The notes below the pieces were generated by a model. The model was given only the letters and a program-made list of their open reading frames with translations, was not told the DNA's origin and did not search any database. Position numbers and translations under genes: made by a program. A stretch of DNA of 64,000 bases from Pseudocitrobacter sp913778145. GTDB lineage: Bacteria; Pseudomonadota; Gammaproteobacteria; Enterobacterales; Enterobacteriaceae. Shown piece by piece: positions 8,535 through 16,542 of the stretch. The stretch's first letter is position 1, and the number at the start of each line of letters is the position of its first letter. The stretch lies in assembly GCA_035726825.1 (NCBI GenBank), contig JALNTX010000003.1, forward strand, positions 310,001 to 374,000, in the 5' to 3' direction.

Positions 8535-11061
8535 GTTCTACATCTCCATTTCGTGATGCCGTTTGTTGCTGTCCTTCACATTGAATATCACCGAGCCATA
8601 CAGCACCTCTAGAGTCTTTAAGGTCAAGATCGGCTTCACAAAGGCTACCATTCGCTTCCAGTACAGTAATGACTGGATATCGTTTATCAACATCCATAGC
8701 GAATTCACCGTTATTATCGGTTTTAGTTTTACCTATGTGATTGTGAATATCCGCATTGACATAATAATGACCACCTGGATTTTTCATCCGACCAAAAACG
8801 GTGACAAGCTGTTTTATTTCAGGTGTAATCACGCCAATATTTCCAGGGTAAAGTACAACTCGATTTCGACGCCCACTAATAATATCTACGCTGTCCTCTG
8901 AATTTTTATCGTTCATGAGTTCTACCTTGTATTCTGCATACGGTGGCAGACTAATAAAATTACTTTTACCCGTAAGCGGATAATTTTGACCGTTAACCTG
9001 CGCCATCATTTTCCCCTGCTCGTGAAAATTAGTATTAATCACCAGACCAGCACTTTGCGAACCTTTCCCTGCGTAAATTGATTTTTGCGTCCAGGCGATA
9101 CTTCCTTGTGAACTCAAACTGTAGTTTGCGCTGCGATCCGACGACCGGGTAACAGCAACAGTACCTGCATTATATTTCGTATCGTAAGTGACATACCCGT
9201 TAGCGGCAAAATCATCTGAGCGATAGTTACTATTGTCATCGTTATTTTGTTTAATACGTTTCGATAACGAGGCCCCGACCTGAGTAATCGCACTGTTTTC
9301 GAACCGTTTCCGTACGGTAGCATTTGCCAGCATATTTCCGTTCTGGCTAGAGATACCCGTACTAAACCATGTGCCAAAAGGAATCGATACATCTATATTG
9401 ATATATTTCTCTCTTAGGTTCTCGTGATCGTCATATTGATAGTTCTGTATACCGGTTCGTAAAGAGACAGTAGCATAACGATTAGCAAAAAGAGATTGAT
9501 CATAATCGATATTAGTATATGTGTTTTTATTGTATTTGTTATTAGTCCGGCTAACGGTAAGCGTACCAAGGAATGGTATGATTTTTCTCAAATTTGCAGT
9601 TGCCCCAACGGTGACATAATCATTTTGTTGCATAGGCAAGCGAGCGCCAATTCTACTGAATTGACGTGACCCCCAAACATTACCATATCCGCCCGGGACA
9701 CTTAAATTAAGAGTAGAAATGCTTTGCCAACTGCTATCAGTTGCAAGCAACATCTGTTGATTATAGCTAAATGCATTATTGAAAATCACATTAGCTTCTG
9801 TTTCGTTAATTCCATTATTATCAAAACCATAGAGCGTTGTCTTCATGTTTACACCGGATAACCAAGTCTGGCTAGTGGCTGCAGCAATACCAGCAATCCA
9901 TGTGTCTTTTTTGCCGTAGTTGATATTAGTATGGCGTCGGTAATCTGTTTTATTATATTCAAGACTACCGCCAAACATCTGCCAGGAAATGTTTCCTGTG
10001 ACGCTAGACTTTCTTGCGAACGTTTTGTTGATGTTGGCCGTGCGCGTGCTGACTACTTTGCCATTCACAACAACCTGCACATCAACATCATAGACACCAA
10101 AAGGTAAGCGAGACGTATCAAGCTCATAGCTTCCCATCGAGAAATTTTGGATACTCAGTAGCTTTCCATTACGGTACACATGGACCTCACCTGCGGCAGG
10201 CAGGAAAACGGTCACAGGAATAAGTGCTAATGTATTGTCTTCTATCTGAGAGCTACTCTTGTTCCCATAGCTTACCCCATAAATCCGGCTGGAGTTCAGG
10301 GCACTCATACTGGCAATTGACTGTAAATTCCAGGTATCAACCATCCCCATTGCAAAGCGATGACCGGTATAATCCCGTTCATACATTGCTCGATATAGAT
10401 CACTATGCTGGTTACTTGTCCCTATACCGTATACCGACCCGTTCAAATTAACATGATGCTCGCGAAGAGAAACCGTATTATCAAGCGTCAGATAGCTACT
10501 GGCGTTATCATTATCTTTATATTTATTGTAATAGCTGCCCACAGAGTAATTTAATACCGAGGATAAATGTTCAGAAGATGACTCACCGAGCACGTTCGTA
10601 CGTGGTAATATCGATGCCTGCATCGCTTCTTTGCTGACAGTAAGCTCAATGTAAAAAGAACGCGTATCTAGGGTAAGTGATGCATCTTTACTGAGTAAGA
10701 TCCGATTACCATCTCCGATATTTTTATTCTGTAGTTCTGCTATTAGTTTTTTTATTGTAGGGGAAAGCTCTGTGCGGTCAGGTAACTCACTTAACGTCAG
10801 TTGGTTTAATCGAAACTCGTTATCCTTGATTGTTAGCACCGCATCAGCAATTTTTTGTTGGCTGCGTTGAGTACTGTCATCACCCTCATATCGAATGAAA
10901 ACGGGAACCGTCATTCCCTGATAAAGTGCATTCGCAAAAACTGAAGGAATAACGTAATTACTGACTCTAACAGGAGTCATCGGGGCTGCCGAGAGGCTAT
11001 GGTTTAACGAAAAAATAAGCCCCAGTAGTAGAGTCCCTTTAGCATACCCCAGATTATCCAT
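8524..11061 (-). CDS. ecpC: EcpC-type outer-membrane usher
   Basis: An 845-residue protein, close to the 841 of E. coli EcpC. After the signal peptide (about 1-25) there is an N-terminal region (VRVSNYVIPSVFANALYQGMTVPVFI), a long beta-barrel rich in alternating residues, and a C-terminal part with a carboxypeptidase-regulatory-like fold (VFGRMKNPGGHYYVNADIHNHIGKTKTDNNGEFAMDV), as in alpha-type ushers (CFA/I CfaC, EcpC). It would form the pore through which EcpA and EcpD are exported. Its neighbours on both sides are the ecpB chaperone, eight bases away, and ecpD, which overlaps it. No frame break is seen. Confidence 0.9.
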   Translation of the reverse strand: MDNLGYAKGTLLLGLIFSLNHSLSAAPMTPVRVSNYVIPSVFANALYQGMTVPVFIRYEGDDSTQRSQQKIADAVLTIKDNEFRLNQLTLSELPDRTELSPTIKKLIAELQNKNIGDGNRILLSKDASLTLDTRSFYIELTVSKEAMQASILPRTNVLGESSSEHLSSVLNYSVGSYYNKYKDNDNASSYLTLDNTVSLREHHVNLNGSVYGIGTSNQHSDLYRAMYERDYTGHRFAMGMVDTWNLQSIASMSALNSSRIYGVSYGNKSSSQIEDNTLALIPVTVFLPAAGEVHVYRNGKLLSIQNFSMGSYELDTSRLPFGVYDVDVQVVVNGKVVSTRTANINKTFARKSSVTGNISWQMFGGSLEYNKTDYRRHTNINYGKKDTWIAGIAAATSQTWLSGVNMKTTLYGFDNNGINETEANVIFNNAFSYNQQMLLATDSSWQSISTLNLSVPGGYGNVWGSRQFSRIGARLPMQQNDYVTVGATANLRKIIPFLGTLTVSRTNNKYNKNTYTNIDYDQSLFANRYATVSLRTGIQNYQYDDHENLREKYINIDVSIPFGTWFSTGISSQNGNMLANATVRKRFENSAITQVGASLSKRIKQNNDDNSNYRSDDFAANGYVTYDTKYNAGTVAVTRSSDRSANYSLSSQGSIAWTQKSIYAGKGSQSAGLVINTNFHEQGKMMAQVNGQNYPLTGKSNFISLPPYAEYKVELMNDKNSEDSVDIISGRRNRVVLYPGNIGVITPEIKQLVTVFGRMKNPGGHYYVNADIHNHIGKTKTDNNGEFAMDVDKRYPVITVLEANGSLCEADLDLKDSRGAVWLGDIQCEGQQQTASRNGDVEHVY

Positions 11062-11069
11062 AGTTATTC

Positions 11070-11747
11070 TCAGTTTACGTTAATGTACTGTTCATTATGC
11101 CAAATGCCGATTCGTGTTTTTTTATTAGTAAGATCGGTATATTTTACCTTTACACTTAATCCTGGCATCAAATAATAACGTTCTCTGCACCCTTCCCCGC
11201 TATCTTTAGACTTATCTCGGCATGGCCCGTACGAAATCACACGGAAAGAGACATTACCTGTATTCGTAACCGTGTCGTCTTGCCTGGTATAATCAAAATT
11301 TTCATCGCGTGGAGCTACAACCAAAATTGTTCCAATAATGGCGGATGTTGTTGCTTCACCCTGTTTCTTTTTTTTCACATTTTCAAATTCAGTAACAGGT
11401 TCGTCTGTCCACGAAAGTCGATAGTAACGTTCTTTGTTATCCTGGAGTCCTTTATAAAAAAACCTAAAGTTTTCACTTGAGTTGCCGGGTAAAATTAGAC
11501 TGGCAGGGGTAGATAATAATTCGCCTTTAGAATCCATAGGAATAACCTTCCCACCTGCCATTGGATTACTGATACGCTCTAACGACACGCTCACATAGCG
11601 GGCGACATCCGTTGTGTTTTTAATCTCCTTAGCCAGACTCGATGCATCGCTACTCATCATTGAAGTAACTTCACCAACATTTATCGCATTTGCATAGAAT
11701 GGGCTAGCTGATGACATGAGCAGAACAAAAGCAGCGCAGTATTTCAT
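11070..11747 (-). CDS. ecpB: EcpB-type pilus chaperone
   Basis: A 225-residue periplasmic chaperone with a signal peptide (about 1-21) and close resemblance to E. coli EcpB across the whole length: INVGEVTSMMSSDASSLAKEIKNTTD, LLSTPASLILPGNSSENFRFFYKGLQDNKERYYRLSW, IIGTILVVAPRDENF and TNTGNVSFRVISYGPC. It probably binds the EcpA pilin. It follows ecpA after a 60-base spacer that contains a strong hairpin, and it has a TGAGGA ribosome site just before its ATG. AT-rich like its neighbours. Confidence 0.9.
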   Translation of the reverse strand: MKYCAAFVLLMSSASPFYANAINVGEVTSMMSSDASSLAKEIKNTTDVARYVSVSLERISNPMAGGKVIPMDSKGELLSTPASLILPGNSSENFRFFYKGLQDNKERYYRLSWTDEPVTEFENVKKKKQGEATTSAIIGTILVVAPRDENFDYTRQDDTVTNTGNVSFRVISYGPCRDKSKDSGEGCRERYYLMPGLSVKVKYTDLTNKKTRIGIWHNEQYINVN

Positions 11748-11759
11748 CTTATATCCTCA

Positions 11760-11781
11760 AAAGGAGGCCGAAGCCTCCTTT
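11760..11781 (-). promoter_or_regulatory. UUCG hairpin between ecpA and ecpB
   Basis: On the transcribed strand AAAGGAGGC pairs with GCCTCCTTT across a TTCG tetraloop, giving a 9-bp stem in the class of very stable RNA hairpins. Only four T residues follow, so it may be a partial terminator or a 3' stabiliser that keeps the pilin message more abundant than the chaperone-usher message. The 5' arm also contains a perfect Shine-Dalgarno sequence hidden in the stem. Confidence 0.7.
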
Positions 11782-11807
11782 AAATCACCGGGCAGGAGAG
11801 CTATAAA

Positions 11808-12386
11808 TCAGATGGTCCAAACGGCATTAAATTGAACGCGGACATCTCCACTCCAATAACCGTCAGTCAGTGCACTGAATTCTGCTACGGTGCTACCGTC
11901 GGAAGTCGCTGATTCAATATTGAAATCAAAATTACCCTGAGTACTTACGCGATCGGTGCCTGCATAAGCGGTACTCACGGCCAGAGCATCAAGGCCAGCT
12001 GAAATATTGTTGGCAGTATCAATCATCGTTACTGGAGTTGTTTTGCTCAGTGCGGCACCGTTCCAGTTAACGCCTACATCAAGCGTCGAAGCATCAGTCG
12101 TGCGGCTCAGGGTGTTATTGACAATCTGCGAGGTCAACATAAAGTCAGTTGCGCCGGATTGGCCTTCGATAGTGATATCAAATGCGCCTTTTTGGGTATT
12201 AAATGACTTAATACCTTCAGCATACTGGAACGTTAGTGATTTTAATGGGGTAACAACCAAAGCACTGGTTGTATCTTTGGTTGCACTTGCATCCCAGCTG
12301 GCAGTTGCAGACGCAGTGACATCAGCCATAGCCTGGGAGGAGACGCAACCTAATGCAATTAAACAAGCTAATACAATTTTTTTCAT
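11808..12386 (-). CDS. ecpA: EcpA-type major pilin
   Basis: The start is set at the ATG at 12386, after an AGGA site, so that the product begins with a clean signal peptide (MKKIVLACLIALGCVSSQAMA, cut before DVTASA). The 192-residue protein matches E. coli EcpA (195 residues) at diagnostic stretches: DTTSALVVTPLKSLTFQYAEGIKSFNTQKG, MIDTANN and the end YWSGDVRVQFNAVW. It is the structural subunit of the common pilus, a widespread adhesive fibre in Enterobacteriaceae. It follows ecpR by 60 bases on the same strand, the standard order, and is separated from ecpB by a strong hairpin. Confidence 0.93.
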   Translation of the reverse strand: MKKIVLACLIALGCVSSQAMADVTASATASWDASATKDTTSALVVTPLKSLTFQYAEGIKSFNTQKGAFDITIEGQSGATDFMLTSQIVNNTLSRTTDASTLDVGVNWNGAALSKTTPVTMIDTANNISAGLDALAVSTAYAGTDRVSTQGNFDFNIESATSDGSTVAEFSALTDGYWSGDVRVQFNAVWTI

Positions 12387-12446
12387 TTTAATTAATCCTG
12401 AGTGAGTAAATTTATATCCATTATTTTTCAAATAACTGTGTTTGTG

Positions 12447-13064
12447 CTATCCAGAGATGATGCTATTCAATATCCCTCTTCCTCCCATTTTATTTTTCAA
12501 ACTCTGCTTTGTTGCATAGACCTTTTTATTAGTTATATTCAGTATTGCTGCTATTTGCCGCACCGTGTATTCACTAATAAAAAGATCAAGGACATTTATC
12601 TCCATATCCGTTAGTTTATTCCTTGATATAGACATATCTCTGCGCCCCAAAAAAGAGGTTCGGATCTTTCTCTTAACCTCCTCATGGCTATCGGTTGTGC
12701 CTATAATTGAAACAATCTGTTGGTAATTCTTCTTCCAATATGATGCTAATGGCTGCATCTGTTTATCTGATATAAGAATTATTCTCAGACCTGTTTTCTC
12801 CAGGTGTTCAATCCACTTGCTGTTCGTAAACAAATTTATTTTATACTTGGAAAAATCAACAAAAACTAGCCCAGTATGTGTAAGAGTGTAATATGTATTG
12901 ATAAGAAGCGTTCTTATCCCAATTTGCAAATACGTATTGTCATTTGGCCATATGCAATATTGGTTCTCAACGCAGTTCATCATTTTCACAGTAGGCTGAG
13001 TGGTTAGTTCACACCGATAATGACAACTTATGCAACGCACTAACTCATATTTCTGCAAAGGCAT
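12447..13064 (-). CDS. ecpR: EcpR-type LuxR-family regulator of the pilus operon
   Basis: First gene of the ecp operon. The frame is open from an ATG at 13112 with no ribosome site. The ATG at 13064 is preferred: a GGAGG lies 12 bases upstream, and the length (205 residues) then matches EcpR (196) and the second copy at 5614. A C-terminal LuxR-type helix-turn-helix covers about residues 143-200 (LTDMEINVLDLFISEYTVRQIAAILNITNKKVYATKQSLKNKM). IWPNDNTYLQIGI corresponds to IWSPHDAYFYKGL in E. coli EcpR. An N-terminal C-x2-C-x3-C (CISCHYRC) is shared with the second copy but, as far as I recall, not with K-12 EcpR. EcpR activates ecp transcription in E. coli. Confidence 0.82.
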   Translation of the reverse strand: MPLQKYELVRCISCHYRCELTTQPTVKMMNCVENQYCIWPNDNTYLQIGIRTLLINTYYTLTHTGLVFVDFSKYKINLFTNSKWIEHLEKTGLRIILISDKQMQPLASYWKKNYQQIVSIIGTTDSHEEVKRKIRTSFLGRRDMSISRNKLTDMEINVLDLFISEYTVRQIAAILNITNKKVYATKQSLKNKMGGRGILNSIISG

Positions 13065-13112
13065 TCTCGATAAAAGCCTCCGTTTAATGTTCACGTCCTG
13101 CGGTGAGCACAT

Positions 13113-13694
13113 ATTACGTACAGTAAACTAATGTGACAACTTTAACGCACAAATGTTAAGTGTTTTAAATCTCATGAAATTCTTAAGGTCGTGAAAAAAC
13201 ATTTAATTTATAACCATCTATTTTTAATAGGATTTTTCTTAGCAAGATTTAAGTTACAGAAAAAATAATTAAGATTATCCTGGAAGGGGGTAGGAATTTT
13301 CCAGTACTCAGACATGGAATTGATTAAAAAAAAACAGCACAAATAGTCAAAAAATAATCTACAAAATGCAAGTGTGTTGTTTTTACGATTCCAGTTTGTT
13401 GCAATCATGTTAATGATCAGTATTTTATTGTTTTAAATGATCATACATAAGAAGGTAAATCAAGTATCAGTCCAATCGTAAATCCTGAAAACTTGATGTA
13501 GACGGGTCATAGCGCACTTTCACAAAGTTTCTACGTGAGGGGCTGACGCGATATGGATCTATTGATTTTGGGCCAGGATCATCCTGGTCGGGTTCTCAAA
13601 AAATGCATGGAACTATAACGGGTCTATTTAAAGTAGAACGTTTAGACAACTGATATGCCAACGTCCACTCTGGCACGGAGCGGCCGATCACCCG
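13113..13694. other. Long AT-rich control region upstream of ecpR, no gene seen
   Basis: A 580-base stretch with no supported gene; the one 66-codon leftward frame has no family features. The part nearest ecpR is strongly AT-rich, typical of H-NS binding regions upstream of pilus regulators. The distal part (after about 13490) has ordinary composition and contains a small palindrome, CCAGGAT-C-ATCCTGG (about 13572-13586). It does not resemble any gene I recognise and may be the joint between the pilus segment and older DNA. Confidence 0.5.
13280..13304. promoter_or_regulatory. Inverted repeat with TTCC boxes upstream of ecpR
   Basis: CTGGAA (13280-13285) and TTCCAG (13299-13304) form a perfect dyad with a 13-bp spacer. 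On the ecpR-coding strand the segment also shows TTCCT and TTCCA starting 11 bases apart, one helical turn. E. coli EcpR is reported to act through TTCCT boxes upstream of ecp, so this is a reasonable autoregulatory site, inferred by eye. Confidence 0.4.
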
Positions 13695-14208
13695 CTAGAC
13701 AGTGATCCTCAGGATCCTGATGATGCTCTGCTGTGAAGCTGTTCTGAAATAATCGCTTTTAATTAAGGTCATGCCCTGTTTACGGTAGAAATTACAGGCG
13801 CGTTCGTTCTGTTCAAGAACCTCCAGCCATACAAAGCTCTTACCCCTAGCCCGGGCCAGCTTTTTGACGTTGTCAAACGTGACCTGACCGTAACCTTTAC
13901 GGGTATTAGCAGGATTAAGATAGAGTTTTGTTAAGCAGCATCCCTGACATATTCGTATCAGGGATGCTGCTTTCATAGGTCACTTTCGCAAAACCAATTG
14001 GCCTATCGGTCTCTGCTACATCGCAACTGACCGCTTGCTCTTTCAGGCTCTGTTTCAGCTCGACCAGAGAATATTCGCTTGCTATAAAAGCTTCCAATTC
14101 TGACTCTGACTCCCATCGATGTTCAAAGTGTGCGCGGTAGATGCGGTAGCTCAGCGCATTAAGCAACATCGCGTCGGCCGGTGTGGCTTCACGGATTTGT
14201 AATGTCAT
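13695..14208 (-). pseudogene. Frameshifted GNAT-family N-acetyltransferase
   Basis: Two overlapping frames together make one acetyltransferase. The first piece starts MTLQIREATPADAMLLNALSY and reads to GMLLNK, then runs into a stop. One base away, the second frame continues KLYLNPANTRKGYGQ and ends with the classic acceptor segment LEVLEQNERACNFYRKQGM. Removing a single A from the A4 run (complement of 13926-13929) restores one protein of about 170 residues. This is either a recent frameshift or a sequencing error in a short homopolymer. The acetyl-CoA loop (R/Q-x2-G-x-G) is represented by TRKGYGQ. Substrate unknown. Confidence 0.75.
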
Positions 14209-14289
14209 GAATGATACTCGTCCTGGCAATAAATTAGCCATTACTGAACTATATCAAAACTATCAGTGATACATTGTTATGCGAAAATT

Positions 14290-14493
14290 TCAGAGGCTTA
14301 TCAGAATGAAGATTGTTTTATCCCTGCGTTGATCGCCGTTCTGATTGATAAAGAATAGAACATGGGACGGGAATTGATCCGCAATGAGGTTGAGTCCATC
14401 CGCGATGGCGCTACAGCCATCCGCCTGCCGGCCGATGCAGCCGAAGATATAATCAGAGAGCGCGGCTGGCGTGGAGCTGAGGGGCAACGTTGA
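14290..14493 (+). pseudogene. Remnant of a small gene interrupted by an amber codon
   Basis: One frame reads SEAYQNEDCFIPALIAVLIDKE, meets TAG at 14356-14358, and continues with NMGRELIRNEVESIRDGATAIRL through a charged helix-like end to a TGA at 14491-14493. Composition and codon use look like core genes rather than the AT-rich flanks, and both halves look like coding sequence. No start codon is evident upstream. The 43-residue part from the ATG at 14362 could still be expressed. I do not recognise the family. Confidence 0.35.
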
Positions 14494-14661
14494 GCGAGGA
14501 GTGGACTTTTACTCTCTTGATCACCGATTATGTACGCATTACGAACATAGCGCTGTATTAATCATCGGTAGAAGTTCAACTTAGCCATGTACACTTGCTT
14601 TGTACTAATATGCTTATTTAACAGTTGCTATAAGAAATCGTCTCAAAATGGATTTATCAAC

Positions 14662-15351
14662 ATGACTAGAACAGAAAGGCTTCTCGAATTACTACAAATA
14701 TTAAGGGCACAAAGATATCCGATCACAGCATCTATCCTCTCAGAAAGATTAGGGATAAGTGTACGCTCCATTTACAGAGATATAAAAACGCTGCAGCATC
14801 AAGGAGTATGCATTGAAGGTGGTGCTGGAATTGGTTATATCGTTAAATCTGACTTTCATTTGCCCCCCTTAAATCTTTCTCATGAGGAAATTAATGCTAT
14901 TACACTTGGGTTAAATTGGGTATCGCACAATACAGATTATAACTTCAAAATTACCGCAAAGAATGCGCTTGCGAAAATCCACGCCGTCATTCCCAGTGAA
15001 TTGAAAAATCTTATTGAGAGTCAATCCTATCTGATCGGCCCTTCAGAAAATAATGAGGTTTTTTTTGAAGACATTCGCAATGCTATAAAAAAAAGAAATA
15101 AAATCAAAATAAATTATCGTGATAAAAAAGATTCTTACACTTCACGAGTCATATGGCCCATCGGATTGGTCTACATGGAGTCGTGCTGGCTTTTGGTTGC
15201 ATGGTGCGAGATGAGAAATGATTTTCGTCATTTTAGAACTGACAAAATTGAAAATATTGTGCAACTGGACGCCATACATAGTGAAAGCAGGACAGTTTTA
15301 TTAAAAAAATGGAGAATAAAAGAAGGGATCTGCGACGGGAAAGAGTACTGA
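14662..15351 (+). CDS. HTH/WYL-domain transcriptional regulator (YafY-like)
   Basis: The ATG at 14662 is chosen because the conserved family opening MTRTERLLELLQILRAQRYPITASILSERLGISVRSIYRDI begins there. The 229-residue protein has an N-terminal DeoR-like helix-turn-helix (about 1-60) followed by a WYL domain (about 135-225) with INYRDKKD, SRVIWPIGLVYMESCWLLVAWCEMRNDFRHFRTDKI. WYL proteins bind small ligands or nucleic acids and act as repressors or activators. It is 71 bases upstream of a short-chain dehydrogenase on the same strand, a common pairing in which the regulator controls the enzyme. Composition is AT-rich, suggesting transfer. A dyad overlaps its stop codon. Confidence 0.8.
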   Translation: MTRTERLLELLQILRAQRYPITASILSERLGISVRSIYRDIKTLQHQGVCIEGGAGIGYIVKSDFHLPPLNLSHEEINAITLGLNWVSHNTDYNFKITAKNALAKIHAVIPSELKNLIESQSYLIGPSENNEVFFEDIRNAIKKRNKIKINYRDKKDSYTSRVIWPIGLVYMESCWLLVAWCEMRNDFRHFRTDKIENIVQLDAIHSESRTVLLKKWRIKEGICDGKEY

Positions 15352-15363
15352 CAAAAACTGTCA
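15349..15363. promoter_or_regulatory. Candidate operator between the WYL regulator and the dehydrogenase
   Basis: TGACA-AAAAC-TGTCA is a perfect 5-5-5 dyad that includes the TGA stop of the regulator. A good -10 hexamer TATACT follows at 15375-15380, so a protein bound here would cover the -35 region of a promoter for the dehydrogenase. Another imperfectly similar dyad (GTACA-N7-TGTAC, 14589-14605) lies upstream of the regulator itself. Confidence 0.45.
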
Positions 15364-15422
15364 TAGATGGTTTGTATACTATCCCAGATGAAAGGCTCAA
15401 TTCTACTTCATAGGGGGTGGTT

Positions 15423-16169
15423 ATGAATTTCCAAAATAAAATTGCCGTTATAACAGGAAGCACTACAGGTATAGGTGAGGCCGTCGCAGAGCAATTACAT
15501 AAGCATGGTGCAAAAGTTGTTATTGTATCCCGCTCGTCAGAACAGGCTATACAAAAAGCGGAACAATTATCTTCACAGGGACAACAAGCCATGGGTATCG
15601 GATGTGATGTGTCACAACCCGAACAAGTACGGCAAATGATAGATGATGTTATCAAACATTTCGGCAGACTTGATTATGCTGTAAATAATGCAGGCATAAC
15701 AGGTGAACATGGTAAAAATATAACAGAGCAGACAGTTGAAAACTGGGATAAGGTTATTGCTACCTCATTGAGCGGCGTTTTTCACTGCCTAAAATATGAA
15801 ATACCCCAGATGATGAAGTTTGGTGGATCTATAGTTAATTTATCTGCAGTAAATGGTCTGGTTGGTATTCCTGGATTAGCACCTTACACCGTGGCTAAAC
15901 ATGGTATAATCGGTTTAACCCAAACAGCAGCGCTAGAGTTTGCATGTCAAGGCATTAGAATCAATGCAGTCTCTCCGGGCTATGTCCAAACCCCAAGAAT
16001 GAGTGAGTTTCCTGAAAATATTGTAAGTAGTTTCGCAAATAGCCACCCTATGAAAAGGATGGCAAAAATGCGGGAAGTAGCAGACTTCATATTGTTTTTG
16101 CTGTCAGACAATTCTGCATTCTGTACCGGAGGAGTTTATCCAATCGATGGCGGTTATTTAGCTGAGTAA
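15423..16169 (+). CDS. Short-chain dehydrogenase/reductase (SDR family)
   Basis: The ATG at 15423 is preferred over a GTG at 15417, because the GGGGG ribosome site at 15412-15416 sits seven bases before it. The 248-residue protein has the SDR cofactor motif TGSTTGIG (about 11-18), an Asp after strand 3 (CDVSQ), NNAG (about 89-92), the catalytic Ser in IVNLSAVNG and the Tyr-Lys pair in YTVAK. It ends GGVYPIDGGYLAE, as in FabG/glucose-dehydrogenase-like classical SDRs. The substrate cannot be told. It is probably under the WYL regulator just upstream. Confidence 0.85.
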   Translation: MNFQNKIAVITGSTTGIGEAVAEQLHKHGAKVVIVSRSSEQAIQKAEQLSSQGQQAMGIGCDVSQPEQVRQMIDDVIKHFGRLDYAVNNAGITGEHGKNITEQTVENWDKVIATSLSGVFHCLKYEIPQMMKFGGSIVNLSAVNGLVGIPGLAPYTVAKHGIIGLTQTAALEFACQGIRINAVSPGYVQTPRMSEFPENIVSSFANSHPMKRMAKMREVADFILFLLSDNSAFCTGGVYPIDGGYLAE

Positions 16170-16388
16170 AAAATAACTACAGTCTTTTAAGTGTAAGAAT
16201 TGCTTTGCCAAAGTAGTAGGCTCAATGGGGGCGTTAGAATTTAGAATTAACGCTTCCATTACAGGGCTAGTGAAAACAATATTTTCGTTATAGATCTCTA
16301 TATGTAGAGATGATCGGTTTTCCATTGGTTCATACATCATGCCATTAGCAACGTCCGCCCCTGGTACGAAGCAGACAGCCAGACGCAA
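16158..16388 (-). CDS. Hypothetical protein, weakly supported
   Basis: A 76-codon frame that starts with TTG or, internally, with ATG at 16340. It has protein-like composition (MENRSSLHIEIYNENIVFTSPVMEALILN) but no recognisable domain or clear ribosome site. Its last 12 bases overlap the end of the dehydrogenase on the other strand. It could be the tail of a lost gene or chance. The following stretch to 16542 holds nothing I can identify. Confidence 0.25.
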   Translation of the reverse strand: MRLAVCFVPGADVANGMMYEPMENRSSLHIEIYNENIVFTSPVMEALILNSNAPIEPTTLAKQFLHLKDCSYFLLS

Positions 16389-16542
16389 ATGTAACGTTTC
16401 TGAAGTAAGCGTAAATTTAAATTAGTACGAAAAAATTACTAAGGTTGAACGTCTTCAAAACGGAGGAGCTAAGCTTTAGAATTCACGCGACCTACTAAAA
16501 ACTAGCTAATTTAACGATAGTCGCAAAAACTATGATTAATTA

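Noticed and set aside
13208..13408. A 66-codon leftward frame upstream of ecpR
   Set aside because: Low-complexity AT-rich DNA, no ribosome site and no recognisable protein pattern.
13672..13684. GGAGCGGCC considered as a copy of the tRNA-Gly 3' end (island attachment site)
   Set aside because: Only seven bases match the tRNA end, too few for an attachment repeat.
16294..16311. ATCTCTA-TATG-TAGAGAT inverted repeat considered as a terminator
   Set aside because: The stem is AT-rich, has no following T tract on either strand and ends no supported gene.
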